DNA from: Tundrisphaera lichenicola
GTDB lineage: Bacteria; Planctomycetota; Planctomycetia; Isosphaerales; Isosphaeraceae
NCBI RefSeq assembly: GCF_051175385.1
Contig: NZ_CP195106.1
Coordinates: 3,534,001-3,598,000 of the forward strand
DNA: 64,000 nucleotides
Direction: 5' to 3'
In this document: positions 9,614-17,948 of the stretch, one piece after another
Position numbering within the stretch: position 1 is the stretch's first letter
Layout: each line of letters starts with the position of its first letter
Notes under the pieces: generated by a model
Seen by the model: the letters and a program-made list of their open reading frames with translations, nothing else
Database searches by the model: none
Told to the model about the DNA's origin: nothing
Translations under genes and position numbers: made by a program

Positions 9614-10834
9614 ATGTTCCGGCTCCCCCCCTGCGGTCTCAGATCAGGCCTTGCGATCGGGTTAATGGCGAGTCTCCTCTTCGCGCTCCCGACGAGAGCC
9701 GCCGACCACCGAGATGGCCCGAAGATCACGGATCGCAACGGCGATCTCGGCGCCCTCGACCTGAACGACCTCTACGTTTTCCAGTCGCCGAGCAACAAAG
9801 ACAACACCGTCTTCATCATGACGATGAGCCCCGGGGCGGGGATCGTCGGCCCGTCGTTCTTCTTCCCTGGGGCGGTCTACGAGCTGCACATCAGCAACGA
9901 CGGCAATGACCTGGATCTCACCGAGCAGGTCTTCCGGATCGTCTTCACCGGCCCGAACAATACCGGCCGACAGGGCTACACAGTCACGCTCTTGAACGAC
10001 AAGTTCGAGACGCGCGTATTGGCCCAGGGCGTGACCAACAGCAAGAACCCCGTGAGCCTCCGGGGCGGCGGCAAGGTGACGGCCGGGATCTTCGACGATC
10101 CCTTCTTCTTCGACGCCAACGCGGTCGCACGGGTCAATCGCGAGCTGACCCTGAGTTCGATGGGCATCCCGCTCCCCGATGTGCCCGAAGGCGCGAATCC
10201 GGCCCGGTGGCTCTTCCCGCCGAACTTCCCGAACAATTTCTTCGGCGGCTTCAACACCCTGGCGATCGTCTTCGAGGTCCCGCGGTTCCGGGTCCAGTCG
10301 AGCATGGGAAACCCCAACATCGCCGTCTGGGAGCGGGTGGTCGCCAATGCCGGCGATGGCCGGGGCTTCGCCCAGTACGATCGGACGGCCATCCCGGCCA
10401 TCAATACGGTCGTCGTGCCGCTCTCGCGGACCATCAACCGGGAGGTCCTGCCCAATGGCCTCCAGGATCAGTTCAACTTCCTGTACCCGTCGGATGACGT
10501 GAATCTCCGCCCGGTCGCCAGCCACCGGCTCCAGACCGTCTTCGGGCTCCCCGAGGCGACCGCGACCTCGCTGGTCAATCTCTTGCTGCCAGATCTCTCG
10601 CACTTCGACACGACCTCGACCGATGGGTTCCCCAACGGTCGACGGCTCAAGGACGACGTGGTCGACATCGAGCTTGGCCTGCTGACCAACGGGGCCGTCA
10701 CCAGCGACCGAGTGGTCAATGATTCGTACTTCCGGTCGAGCTTCCCCTATCTGGGGACACCCAACCCGGTGACCGCCGTCCTCCGGCAAAGTCAGACTCA
10801 GATCCGGAAGCACATGAGCTCCGGTTCGAACTGA
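9614..10834 (+). CDS. Secreted DUF4331 family protein
   Basis: A 406-residue protein. The ATG at 9614 follows GGAGAC and gives a clean signal peptide ending around TRAADHRDGP; the ATG at 9521 would add an unlikely leader. The mature N-terminus ADHRDGPKITDRNGDLGALDLNDLYVFQSP is the hallmark of DUF4331, a family of exported proteins of unknown biochemical role found widely in planctomycetes and other bacteria. Conserved blocks continue through FFDANAV, NTLAIVFEVP and PNGRRLKDDVVDIEL. It is followed after 145 bp by a secreted TPR protein on the same strand, a pairing that suggests joint function. The family call is secure; the function is unknown. Confidence 0.92.
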   Translation: MFRLPPCGLRSGLAIGLMASLLFALPTRAADHRDGPKITDRNGDLGALDLNDLYVFQSPSNKDNTVFIMTMSPGAGIVGPSFFFPGAVYELHISNDGNDLDLTEQVFRIVFTGPNNTGRQGYTVTLLNDKFETRVLAQGVTNSKNPVSLRGGGKVTAGIFDDPFFFDANAVARVNRELTLSSMGIPLPDVPEGANPARWLFPPNFPNNFFGGFNTLAIVFEVPRFRVQSSMGNPNIAVWERVVANAGDGRGFAQYDRTAIPAINTVVVPLSRTINREVLPNGLQDQFNFLYPSDDVNLRPVASHRLQTVFGLPEATATSLVNLLLPDLSHFDTTSTDGFPNGRRLKDDVVDIELGLLTNGAVTSDRVVNDSYFRSSFPYLGTPNPVTAVLRQSQTQIRKHMSSGSN

Positions 10835-10979
10835 CCTCGAATCCGTCGGGAAGGTCGAGATGGCAGGGCGAGGATCCGGATCGGATGGGCCGTCCCTGAT
10901 GTCCGCGATCCGAGCCCTGCAATCCGACAATGCCGGTCATCAATCGAAGATGAAAGGGTTTAAACCGGGAGAGAGATCG

Positions 10980-12362
10980 ATGATGGGTCGTCTGAGGTTG
11001 TTCGCGATCGTCCTGGCTGGCGTGGTGTCCCTGGTCATGGATCCCCCTCGGATCAAGGCCGAAGGCCCCGCGCAGGCTCCCGCCGTCCGACCGGCCCCGC
11101 TCCCCCCCCAGCCCGACGAGATCGCGCCGATTCCACCGGACGAGCCATCGCCGGAGGATGGCGGGCTCGCGGCGTACAACTTCACGATGGACCAGGCCAT
11201 CGAGTTCTTCCGGGCCAAGGTCGCGGCGAATCCGGCGGACTTCCACAGTTATCGCTACCTGGGCGACCTCTACGATCGGAAGGCGAAGCAGACGGGCGAC
11301 CTCGCCAGTTTCGCCGAGGCCGAGAAGGCCCTGAGGGCCTCGCTGAAGCTCTTCCCGGATCACCCCAAGACCGAAGCGGCCCTGGCGAGCGTGCTCTGCA
11401 GCCGCCATCAATTCGTCGAGGGGCTGGCCATCGCCCGGAAGCTCCTGGCCGAAGATCCCGGCGACATCGATGCCCTGGCCACGATGTCCGACGCCCTCCT
11501 GGAGATCGGCCGTTACGAAGAGGGGGAGGAGACCCTCCGGAAGCTCCATCGGGCGGTCCCGGTCGCCGAGGTCCTGGCCCGCCTGGCCAATCTGGCCGAA
11601 CTGAAGGGGAACACCGAAGAGGCGACCAGCCTGATGAGCGAGGCTGCGGGCCTGGTCCGCAAGTCGGGCAAGCCCAAGGCCGATGCCTGGTATCTCGCGA
11701 TCCTGGGCGATTTCGCCTTCAACGCCGGCCGGATCGAGGAAGCGAAGGGGTTCTATCAGCGAGTTCCCGAGGGCGTGGATTCCTTCCACGACGCCACCTA
11801 CGGGCTCGCTCGGGTGGCCTTCGTCGAAGGGGATCTCGACCTGGCCATCGACCGGATGAAGCAGGCCGTCGCGATCGGCCCGGACGCCCACATGCTGGCC
11901 GCCCTGGGCGACCTGCTGGTCAAGGCCGGGCGTCCCGATGAGGCCAAATCCGCTTATGATCGGGTCTTCGAGGTCACCGGCGACGACTCCGAGCGTCGGA
12001 GGGCCCTCGCCAAGTTCCTGGCCGACCACGACCGAGATCTCCCTCGGGCGTTGGAACTCGCCCGGAAAGACCACGCCGAGCGTCAGGACGTCTTCGGTTC
12101 CGACAACCTCGCCTGGTGCCTCTACAAGAACGGACAGGTCGAGGAGGCCGCCAAGGTGATGGATGATGCCCTCCGCCTGGGCATCAAGGACCCCAACTTC
12201 TATTTCCACGCCGGGATGATCCGCAAGAAACTCGGCGACGCCGAGCAGGCCCGGACCTACCTGGGCAAGGCACTGGCCATCAACCCGAAATTCGCGATCC
12301 TCCAGGCCGACGAGGCCCGAAAAGCCCTGGAATCACCGGAGGAACCGGCCCGAAAGCCTTGA
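10980..12362 (+). CDS. Exported TPR-repeat protein
   Basis: A 460-residue protein. Tandem ATGs at 10980/10983 follow GGGAGAGAG; the ATG at 10860 has no such site. A signal peptide (RLRLFAIVLAGVVSLVMDPPRIKAEG) and a proline-rich stretch precede at least eight helical TPR units (for example DFHSYRYLGDLYDRKAKQ, DAHMLAALGDLLVKAGRPDEAKSAYDRV and NFYFHAGMIRKKLGDAEQARTYLGKALAINP). TPRs scaffold protein-protein contacts; the partner is most simply the DUF4331 protein encoded upstream. No enzymatic motif was seen. Confidence 0.88.
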   Translation: MMGRLRLFAIVLAGVVSLVMDPPRIKAEGPAQAPAVRPAPLPPQPDEIAPIPPDEPSPEDGGLAAYNFTMDQAIEFFRAKVAANPADFHSYRYLGDLYDRKAKQTGDLASFAEAEKALRASLKLFPDHPKTEAALASVLCSRHQFVEGLAIARKLLAEDPGDIDALATMSDALLEIGRYEEGEETLRKLHRAVPVAEVLARLANLAELKGNTEEATSLMSEAAGLVRKSGKPKADAWYLAILGDFAFNAGRIEEAKGFYQRVPEGVDSFHDATYGLARVAFVEGDLDLAIDRMKQAVAIGPDAHMLAALGDLLVKAGRPDEAKSAYDRVFEVTGDDSERRRALAKFLADHDRDLPRALELARKDHAERQDVFGSDNLAWCLYKNGQVEEAAKVMDDALRLGIKDPNFYFHAGMIRKKLGDAEQARTYLGKALAINPKFAILQADEARKALESPEEPARKP

Positions 12363-12492
12363 TGGACCCGGCAGGCCCACCGCCCTTCGAATCGACACCT
12401 CGACGAAAACCGAGTAAGCTGATTTTGGCTGATTCGACGAGCAAGTTTAGAAGTCGGATGGCCAAATCGATCGAGGGCGGAGGGGCCGTGCG

Positions 12493-13014
12493 ATGAAGGA
12501 TGCAAAGCAGAAGGTTCCGAAAGTCGATCCGGGCCCTGCACCGGGTTCACCGAAGGTGGCGAAGAAGATTCGCCGCCCGGTGACGTTGTCGCTCTGCCTG
12601 CTCAAATCGCTGGCGGACGGCCCTCGCTCCTTTTCAGGTCTCCTGAACGCTTCGAGGAGCCTCCACCAAGATCGAAACGAGGTCCGGCGGGCCCTTCAGG
12701 AATTGACCGCCGAAGGGCTAGCCCAAGGCGAGGGCCAGCTGTATCGATTGACGCAGACAGGCCGGAGATGGCTCGGGTTGGCCACGCAGACGAAAAAATC
12801 CGGGAACCGGTCGAAGGCGGAATCTCCGAAATTATCGGCCATCGATCCGTCGCTCCTGGACGATATCATGGGCATCGTGGACGAGCCGGAAATCTGGCTC
12901 CGAATGCCGAATGTGATCTTCGAGGGGCGGGCCCCGATCGAGTTGCTGGGCACCCCGGAAGAAGCGAGGATCAGAGAACAAATTGATGCAGCTAAGTATG
13001 GAATGTTTACGTGA
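12493..13014 (+). CDS. Antitoxin: winged-helix DNA-binding domain plus Xre/MbcA-type toxin-binding tail
   Basis: A 173-residue protein whose ATG follows GGAGGGG by 8 bases. Residues about 30-95 look like a winged helix (LLKSLADGPRSFSGLL, then the recognition-helix region NEVRRALQELTAEGL and the wing GQLYRLTQTGRRWL). Residues 133-173 match the DUF2384 toxin-binding segment of Xre/MbcA/ParS antitoxins: W135, PN at 139-140, F-EG, P148-IELL, T154-PEEA and a final YGMF. It overlaps the RES toxin gene by 4 bp. Known antitoxins of this group use an Xre-like helical domain, so a winged helix here would be unusual. It should neutralise the RES toxin and repress its own operon. Confidence 0.8.
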   Translation: MKDAKQKVPKVDPGPAPGSPKVAKKIRRPVTLSLCLLKSLADGPRSFSGLLNASRSLHQDRNEVRRALQELTAEGLAQGEGQLYRLTQTGRRWLGLATQTKKSGNRSKAESPKLSAIDPSLLDDIMGIVDEPEIWLRMPNVIFEGRAPIELLGTPEEARIREQIDAAKYGMFT

Positions 13015-13595
13015 GGTTGTCGGCCTGCGAGCGGTTAGATCTCCGGCCCGTCGATGAAAAGTGGTATCGGGCGATCAGGCCAGAGTATTCGGACGCAGCC
13101 CTCGGCTCCTCGCATACATTGAGCCTTCGTTCGCGATTCAGCCAGGGAAATGCGGCCGATCTGCCCTTTGAGATCCTCTACCTTGCCGAAAGTTTGACCG
13201 TAGCATTGTATGAGGTCCGCGCGCAGTACGGCCCTCCCGATCGTCCTATTCCCGATCCTGACCAGAGCAAATGGGACCTCCTCGACATTGATGTCAAATT
13301 GCAATCAGTCGCCGATTTGACCGATGTTAGGCAACGAAAGCGGCTTGGGATATCCGCCCAGGAATTGACCGGTGATTGGAAACTTGTTCACCCGAACAAT
13401 GACGCGCCAACTCAGCGACTCGGCGCTGCCCTCTATGCCACGGAAGGGATCGAGGGATTCCTGGCGATCTCGGCCACAATGCCACGCTGCAAGACTCTCG
13501 TCATCTTCCCACGAAAGCTCCGCGCGGGAAGCGAACTCAGCTACAAGGATCCCAGGTCGAGAAAGATCCATCGGATCCCGAACCCCGGGCGTTGA
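13011..13595 (+). CDS. RES-domain toxin
   Basis: A 194-residue protein starting at a GTG that overlaps the antitoxin stop (GTGA), so translation is coupled. The sequence follows the RES domain: WYRAIRP, SRF (R42 in the place of the usual RWN), LYLAESLTVALYEVR with E68, and GIEGFLAISA with S154, giving candidate Arg, Glu and Ser residues for which the domain is named. RES toxins degrade NAD+ or ADP-ribosylate targets and stop growth. The R-W-N-x-x-G block is altered to RFSQGN, so activity should not be taken for granted. The downstream gene converges. Confidence 0.85.
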   Translation: MRLSACERLDLRPVDEKWYRAIRPEYSDAALGSSHTLSLRSRFSQGNAADLPFEILYLAESLTVALYEVRAQYGPPDRPIPDPDQSKWDLLDIDVKLQSVADLTDVRQRKRLGISAQELTGDWKLVHPNNDAPTQRLGAALYATEGIEGFLAISATMPRCKTLVIFPRKLRAGSELSYKDPRSRKIHRIPNPGR

Positions 13596-13618
13596 CAAGG
13601 ACGAACTCCCTTTCCGGA

Positions 13619-14311
13619 TCAGCGAACCTCCACCCACCCGCCGGGTTCGGGGACGACGGCCCGGGTCGAGGTCTTCTCGTTGACTTGCTCGGCCCAGGCG
13701 TGGGCGTCCTGCTGGATCGGCGGGAAGGTGTTGTAGTGGATCGGCAGGACGGCCTTGGGCTGGAGGAGATTCACGGCCCGGATCGCGTCGGCTGGCCCCA
13801 TCGTGTAATAGTCGCCGATCGGCAGGATGGCCAGGTCGAGGCCCTCCTCGCCGATCAACTTCATGTCGCCGAAGAGGGCGGTATCAGCGGCGTCGTAGAT
13901 CCGGCTCCCGTCGGCCAGCGTGATCAGGAATCCGCAGGGGTTCCCGCCGTAGCCGCCCCCAGGGAGGGTCGAGCCGTGGAAGGCGACGGTCAGCCTGACG
14001 TGGATCGTCGGGGTGACCTGGCAGCCTCCCCCGTGCTGCATCCCGTGGACCTCGGTCAGGCCCTGCTCCTTCAGCCAGTTCCCCAGCTCATAGTTGGCCA
14101 CCACCGTCGCGCCGGTCCTCCGGGCGATGGCCAGGGTGTCCCCCAGGTGGTCCTCGTGGCCGTGCGAGACCAGGATCACATCAGCCTGGACATCCTCGGG
14201 CTTCGCGGCGGCCTTCGGATTGCCATCGAGGAACGGGTCGATCAGGATTCGCTTGCCGTCGCTCTCGATCAGCAGGCACGAATGCCCCAGCCATTGGACG
14301 CGGGTAGCCAT
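13619..14311 (-). CDS. UPF0173-type metal-dependent hydrolase (MBL fold)
   Basis: A 230-residue protein of the usual family length. It begins MATRVQWLGHSCLLIES and has the metal-binding SHGHEDHLGD (HxHxDH) plus later family blocks HGGGCQV, AFHGS, YDAADTALFGDMKLIGE and VLPIHYNTFPPI, which give the remaining histidine and aspartate ligands. Members are cytosolic hydrolases of uncertain substrate. The gene converges with the RES toxin gene, with 23 bp between stops. Confidence 0.93.
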   Translation of the reverse strand: MATRVQWLGHSCLLIESDGKRILIDPFLDGNPKAAAKPEDVQADVILVSHGHEDHLGDTLAIARRTGATVVANYELGNWLKEQGLTEVHGMQHGGGCQVTPTIHVRLTVAFHGSTLPGGGYGGNPCGFLITLADGSRIYDAADTALFGDMKLIGEEGLDLAILPIGDYYTMGPADAIRAVNLLQPKAVLPIHYNTFPPIQQDAHAWAEQVNEKTSTRAVVPEPGGWVEVR

Positions 14312-14572
14312 GATTCACCTTCGCTGATGGGTCTCGGTTGGGCCTCTCGCGTGCCTCTGCCCTGAGTTTCGCCGATTTCGGGGATGTTTCAAGTCGTCTG
14401 GGGCGGGGATTCTTGGGCGCGACCTGGAACGAAGGGCACCATGGCTTCGGTCTCGATGGCCGAGTTTGGCTATGTTTTACAAACGTCATTGAATCCCTCG
14501 GCGATGTTTCGATAGAATCCGCCTGGGCCTGATTCGTCGAAGAGATGGGCGATCGCGGAGGGACTTCCAGGA

Positions 14573-15901
14573 ATGCGGGTCATTGGAAAGATCTCGGCGT
14601 TCACGCGTCGCGTGAGGATGCGGGCCCGCCGACGGTTGGGGGTGGTCTTCGCTCTGGGCGTTCCGGCCCTCATGGCGGCATGCTTCCTGGTCTGGTGGGG
14701 CACCCAGCTCTGGGGCCTGCCCGACCTCGGCGATCCGCTCGACCTGGAGGCGTCGGGGACGATCGATATTCCCGCGGATCGCGACGCATTCGTGGAATAT
14801 CGCCACGCCTCCAGTATGCTCGGCCGCCCCTGGCCGAAGCTGGCCTGGACCAAGACGGGGGAGGCCGATCCCGACGAGGAGTGGTCGCGGGCCGATCCCG
14901 CCTGGCGAGGGCATGTCGAGGCCAATCGCGACGCCCTGTCGGCCTGGCTCCGGGGTACAGGAAGGCCCGAGGCGATCTATCACCAGCCCAGGGACATGAC
15001 GCCCGACACCGAGTTACCGGTGGTCGAGGACATTCAAGGCCTGGCCCGGTTGGCGTCCCTGGAGGGGACGAGGTTGCAGGAGGCCGGGGATCTGGACGGG
15101 GCCTGGGCGTGGTATCTCGGAATTCTTCAGTCGAGTCGGCACGTCGGGCGGCACGGGTGCATGATCGAGCGGTCGATCGGGGTCCGGCTTCATGAGCTGG
15201 CCTGTCGGCGGCTGTCGACCTGGGCCGCCGACCCTCGGGTCGAGGCCGGGTTGCTCCGCGAGGCCCTCGACGGGGTCATCGCCGCCGACGCTCTGACCCC
15301 CCCCGCCTCGGACGGGGTGAAGGTGGAATATCGGCTCTTTCTCCGGGTGCTGGCCGAGCACGGGGACAAGCTCGACCGGTCGCTCGATACCGTCTATTCC
15401 GACCCGAACGGCGACCTCTCGGGATACTGGAGGCACTGGGCCGTACCCAACACCGCCCGATCGACCGCCCGGGAACTGGCCCTGCTGCTGAAGCAAGAGC
15501 GAGAGCGGAGCCTCCGCGTCGCCCGACTCCTCGCCGCGAACTGGCTGGCCCAGGTGGACAAGCCGTCGCGCCTCCGGGCCCGGATGGCACACCATGATCC
15601 CCTGATCTTCGAGTCGGGGCCCGGCGATCCGCCCTCCTCGCGTGCCCTGTCGCCGGAGGCCCTGGCCGGCTGGTATCAATCTTCGTTCATCGCCAGGCGA
15701 TGGATCGGCGATCGCTCGCGATGGCTGGCTTCCCTGGACGCCGAGCGGGCCCGCCAAGCGAGGCTGGTCGTCCTGCTCGCCTCCGAGCTGCATCGTCGCG
15801 AGCGGGGGGAGATGCCCGCATCGCCCGAGGAGCTGGTGGGGCCTTATCTGGAGTCGCTTCCCGAGGGATTCGACGCGCCCGAAGACGCGCCGATCCATTG
15901 A
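14573..15901 (+). CDS. Membrane-anchored hypothetical protein
   Basis: A 442-residue protein not assigned to a known family. After an arginine-rich start (RRVRMRARRRLG) there is one membrane helix at about 25-47, and the rest should face the periplasm. The body is helical, with segments such as EYRHASSMLGRPWPKLAW and a long region rich in Leu/Ala/Arg. Near the end, LLASELHRRERGEMPASPEELVGPYLESLPEGFD is a pattern met in many planctomycete proteins of unknown function. An AGGA sequence just before the ATG supports the start. It ends 23 bp from the convergent alkaline phosphatase gene. Confidence 0.7.
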   Translation: MRVIGKISAFTRRVRMRARRRLGVVFALGVPALMAACFLVWWGTQLWGLPDLGDPLDLEASGTIDIPADRDAFVEYRHASSMLGRPWPKLAWTKTGEADPDEEWSRADPAWRGHVEANRDALSAWLRGTGRPEAIYHQPRDMTPDTELPVVEDIQGLARLASLEGTRLQEAGDLDGAWAWYLGILQSSRHVGRHGCMIERSIGVRLHELACRRLSTWAADPRVEAGLLREALDGVIAADALTPPASDGVKVEYRLFLRVLAEHGDKLDRSLDTVYSDPNGDLSGYWRHWAVPNTARSTARELALLLKQERERSLRVARLLAANWLAQVDKPSRLRARMAHHDPLIFESGPGDPPSSRALSPEALAGWYQSSFIARRWIGDRSRWLASLDAERARQARLVVLLASELHRRERGEMPASPEELVGPYLESLPEGFDAPEDAPIH

Positions 15902-15923
15902 TCTGGGATAACCCTTCCCCAGT

Positions 15924-17639
15924 TCACTTGGCGGCACCGGCCAGCGCGGACGGGTCGTCGATCACGAGGTAGTGGCCGTGGTCGGCCGAGACGATCAGGG
16001 CCGAGTCGTCCCAGTTGCTGTTCTTCTCGACCCATTCGATGATCGTCCGGACGGCCTCGTCTCCGCTAATCACGGCCCCGATGGCGTTGTCGAGATTGTT
16101 GTCGTGCAACGCGAAGTCGACGTCCCCGGCCTCGACGAACAGCGCGAAGGTTTGTCCCGGCTTGCTCGACAGGACCTTGATGGCGGCCTTCGTCAGGTCG
16201 ACGAGCTTGGGGGTCTCGGCCAGGTCCTCCGGGGAGTATTTCTCGGACTTGCCGGTCGCCCCGGCGACGGGGTCGTACCCGCCGTCGGCGGTCCGGTACG
16301 GGAGGTGATTGAACGAGGTCTTGCCGTAGAAGCCGAAGAGGCGATGGTCCCCCTGGGCGGCCCGATCGGCGGCCTGGGCGAGGGCCTCCGGCCCGTTGAT
16401 CCCGGTCGTGGTCTGGACGACGACGTACTTCCCGCCGTTCTCGACGGCGATGGCGGCCTTATCGGCGTCGGTGATGTGTGCGTTCCCTTCCACGGCGTTC
16501 AGTCCCTGCTGCTTGGCCATGTCGCCGGCCTTCCCGCCCTGGCCGAATCCCGCCCCGATGACGACGTCGAGCCCCGGGTGGGCCGGGGCCTTGCCGTCGA
16601 CCTGGACGATGCTGGTCAGGCCGAGCATGTCGCGGCCGATGTCCTGATAGTCGTCTCGGTGGACGTTGTGAGCATACATGGCGGCGGGCGAGACGTGGTC
16701 GAACGGCACGCTGGTGACGGTCCCGACCTTCCAGCCCTGGGCCTGGATCTGCTCGAAGAAGGTCGGGGGGAATTGGCCGTCGTCGGTCACGTTGACCCCG
16801 TTGTTGTAGGCCTTGAACCCGGTGGCGAACTCGCCCGCGCTCTGCGACGAGTCGGTATAGGCGTGGAGGACCCCGCCGACCTGCGTTACCCCGTCCTTGT
16901 CGGACTTGTTGCCCGACTGGCCCTTGAAATACCCCGGCGCCTTGGGACCGAGCGGCCCGAGGGTCCAGGGGGTCGGCCCGGCGATCGACGCGTCATAGCC
17001 CCCACCGAGGCTGTCCTCGGGGATGACGACCGTCTGGGCATCGAAGTCGGCCTTGTTCTTGTCGTGGGTCGGGCTGGTCACGTAGAACCCGAATTGCGCC
17101 GAGCCCTCGGCGTCGTAGTCCAGGAAGGTCAGGCCCGATCCCTTCCCTTCGGCGTAAACTTGCCCGGACTTGGCGATGGCCGCGGCCCGTGTGGTGTCCC
17201 AGTCCATCCCGTCGAACCAGACGATGAAGAGATGCTTCACGCCCCGGGCCACGGCGTCCTTCTGGACCCGGTAGAGGTCGCTCTGGTCGGCGTACTCGGC
17301 CTCGGGGTTGACGGTCCGCTCGGGGAGGAACCCATAGAGGGCCTCGACCTTCTCGGGGTCTCGATAAAGGCTATTGGGCCCGGTGACGGCGCCCAGGTCG
17401 AGCTTCCGGCCGAAGGTGTAGACCGGGATCAAGCGGTTGGTATGGCTCGCATGGTTGGTGAAGACGTCGCCGGCCCCTTGCGAGCCGAAGTGATAGGGAC
17501 GGGCCAGCTTCTCGTTCTTGTTGGCGACCGCGTCGGCCTGCATGGCCTTGATCCGGTCGTCGCCTTCGGCGAGTCGGGCGGTCAGCAGGAGGGCGGCCAT
17601 CAGGAGGATTCGGCGGCTCGGGCGGGGTCGGACGATCAC
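15924..17639 (-). CDS. Exported alkaline phosphatase family protein
   Basis: A 571-residue protein. The GTG at 17639 was chosen because GGAGAG lies six bases upstream and a signal peptide (RRILLMAALLLTARLAEG) follows directly; a longer frame to 17795 has no such support. Metal- and phosphate-binding motifs of the alkaline phosphatase superfamily are present in order: IVWFDGMDWDTTRA (first Asp), YTDSSQSAGEFATG (nucleophilic Ser/Thr region), FVEAGDVDFALHDNN (Asp/His ligands) and IVSADHGHY (Asp-His pair). An N-terminal extension of about 100 residues before the first motif is longer than in the E. coli enzyme. It likely releases phosphate from organic esters outside the membrane. It is divergent from glgC across 309 bp. 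Confidence 0.9.
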   Translation of the reverse strand: MIVRPRPSRRILLMAALLLTARLAEGDDRIKAMQADAVANKNEKLARPYHFGSQGAGDVFTNHASHTNRLIPVYTFGRKLDLGAVTGPNSLYRDPEKVEALYGFLPERTVNPEAEYADQSDLYRVQKDAVARGVKHLFIVWFDGMDWDTTRAAAIAKSGQVYAEGKGSGLTFLDYDAEGSAQFGFYVTSPTHDKNKADFDAQTVVIPEDSLGGGYDASIAGPTPWTLGPLGPKAPGYFKGQSGNKSDKDGVTQVGGVLHAYTDSSQSAGEFATGFKAYNNGVNVTDDGQFPPTFFEQIQAQGWKVGTVTSVPFDHVSPAAMYAHNVHRDDYQDIGRDMLGLTSIVQVDGKAPAHPGLDVVIGAGFGQGGKAGDMAKQQGLNAVEGNAHITDADKAAIAVENGGKYVVVQTTTGINGPEALAQAADRAAQGDHRLFGFYGKTSFNHLPYRTADGGYDPVAGATGKSEKYSPEDLAETPKLVDLTKAAIKVLSSKPGQTFALFVEAGDVDFALHDNNLDNAIGAVISGDEAVRTIIEWVEKNSNWDDSALIVSADHGHYLVIDDPSALAGAAK

Positions 17640-17948
17640 GGCAGACTCTCCAGGGTCGGCGGGGCGGGGACTCAACCGAGGGGCTTCGGGTGGCTCATGA
17701 AAGCGGGATCGGTCGACCGGGGAAACTCTCGATCGACCATTTGGGATTCCGTAGATTGACGGCCCTTCGGGAAGTTTTCGAGGGCAACGTAGCAAATTTC
17801 GGGGAAGAATATCAGGACCCGCAACCTGAGGTTTGCTCGGGTGCCTGATGTTTTGTATAACAAACGGCGGACGCGATCGCTTCGGGTGCGACCGTAAAGC
17901 GGTCCGAGGTCGGTCGATTCGAGTCCCGAGTCAGAGCGGAGGTGCGGG
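17640..17948. other. Divergent intergenic region between phosphatase and glgC genes
   Basis: A 309-bp region that must hold both promoters. An AT-rich near-palindrome, TTTTGTATAACAAAC, sits at about 17850-17866 and could be a regulator site, but no known operator was recognised. GGAGG just before 17949 is the glgC ribosome-binding site. Confidence 0.45.

Noticed and set aside
12400..12440. Two TCGACGA direct repeats upstream of the antitoxin as operators
   Set aside because: TCGA-type words are common at this GC content, and the 34-bp spacing gives no clear symmetry.
17640..17795. A longer alkaline phosphatase start
   Set aside because: The GTG at 17639 has a GGAGAG site and leads straight into the signal peptide.
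17880..17945. A tRNA-like T-arm (GTCGATTCGAGTCCCG) before glgC
   Set aside because: No D-arm, acceptor stem or anticodon stem could be fitted.
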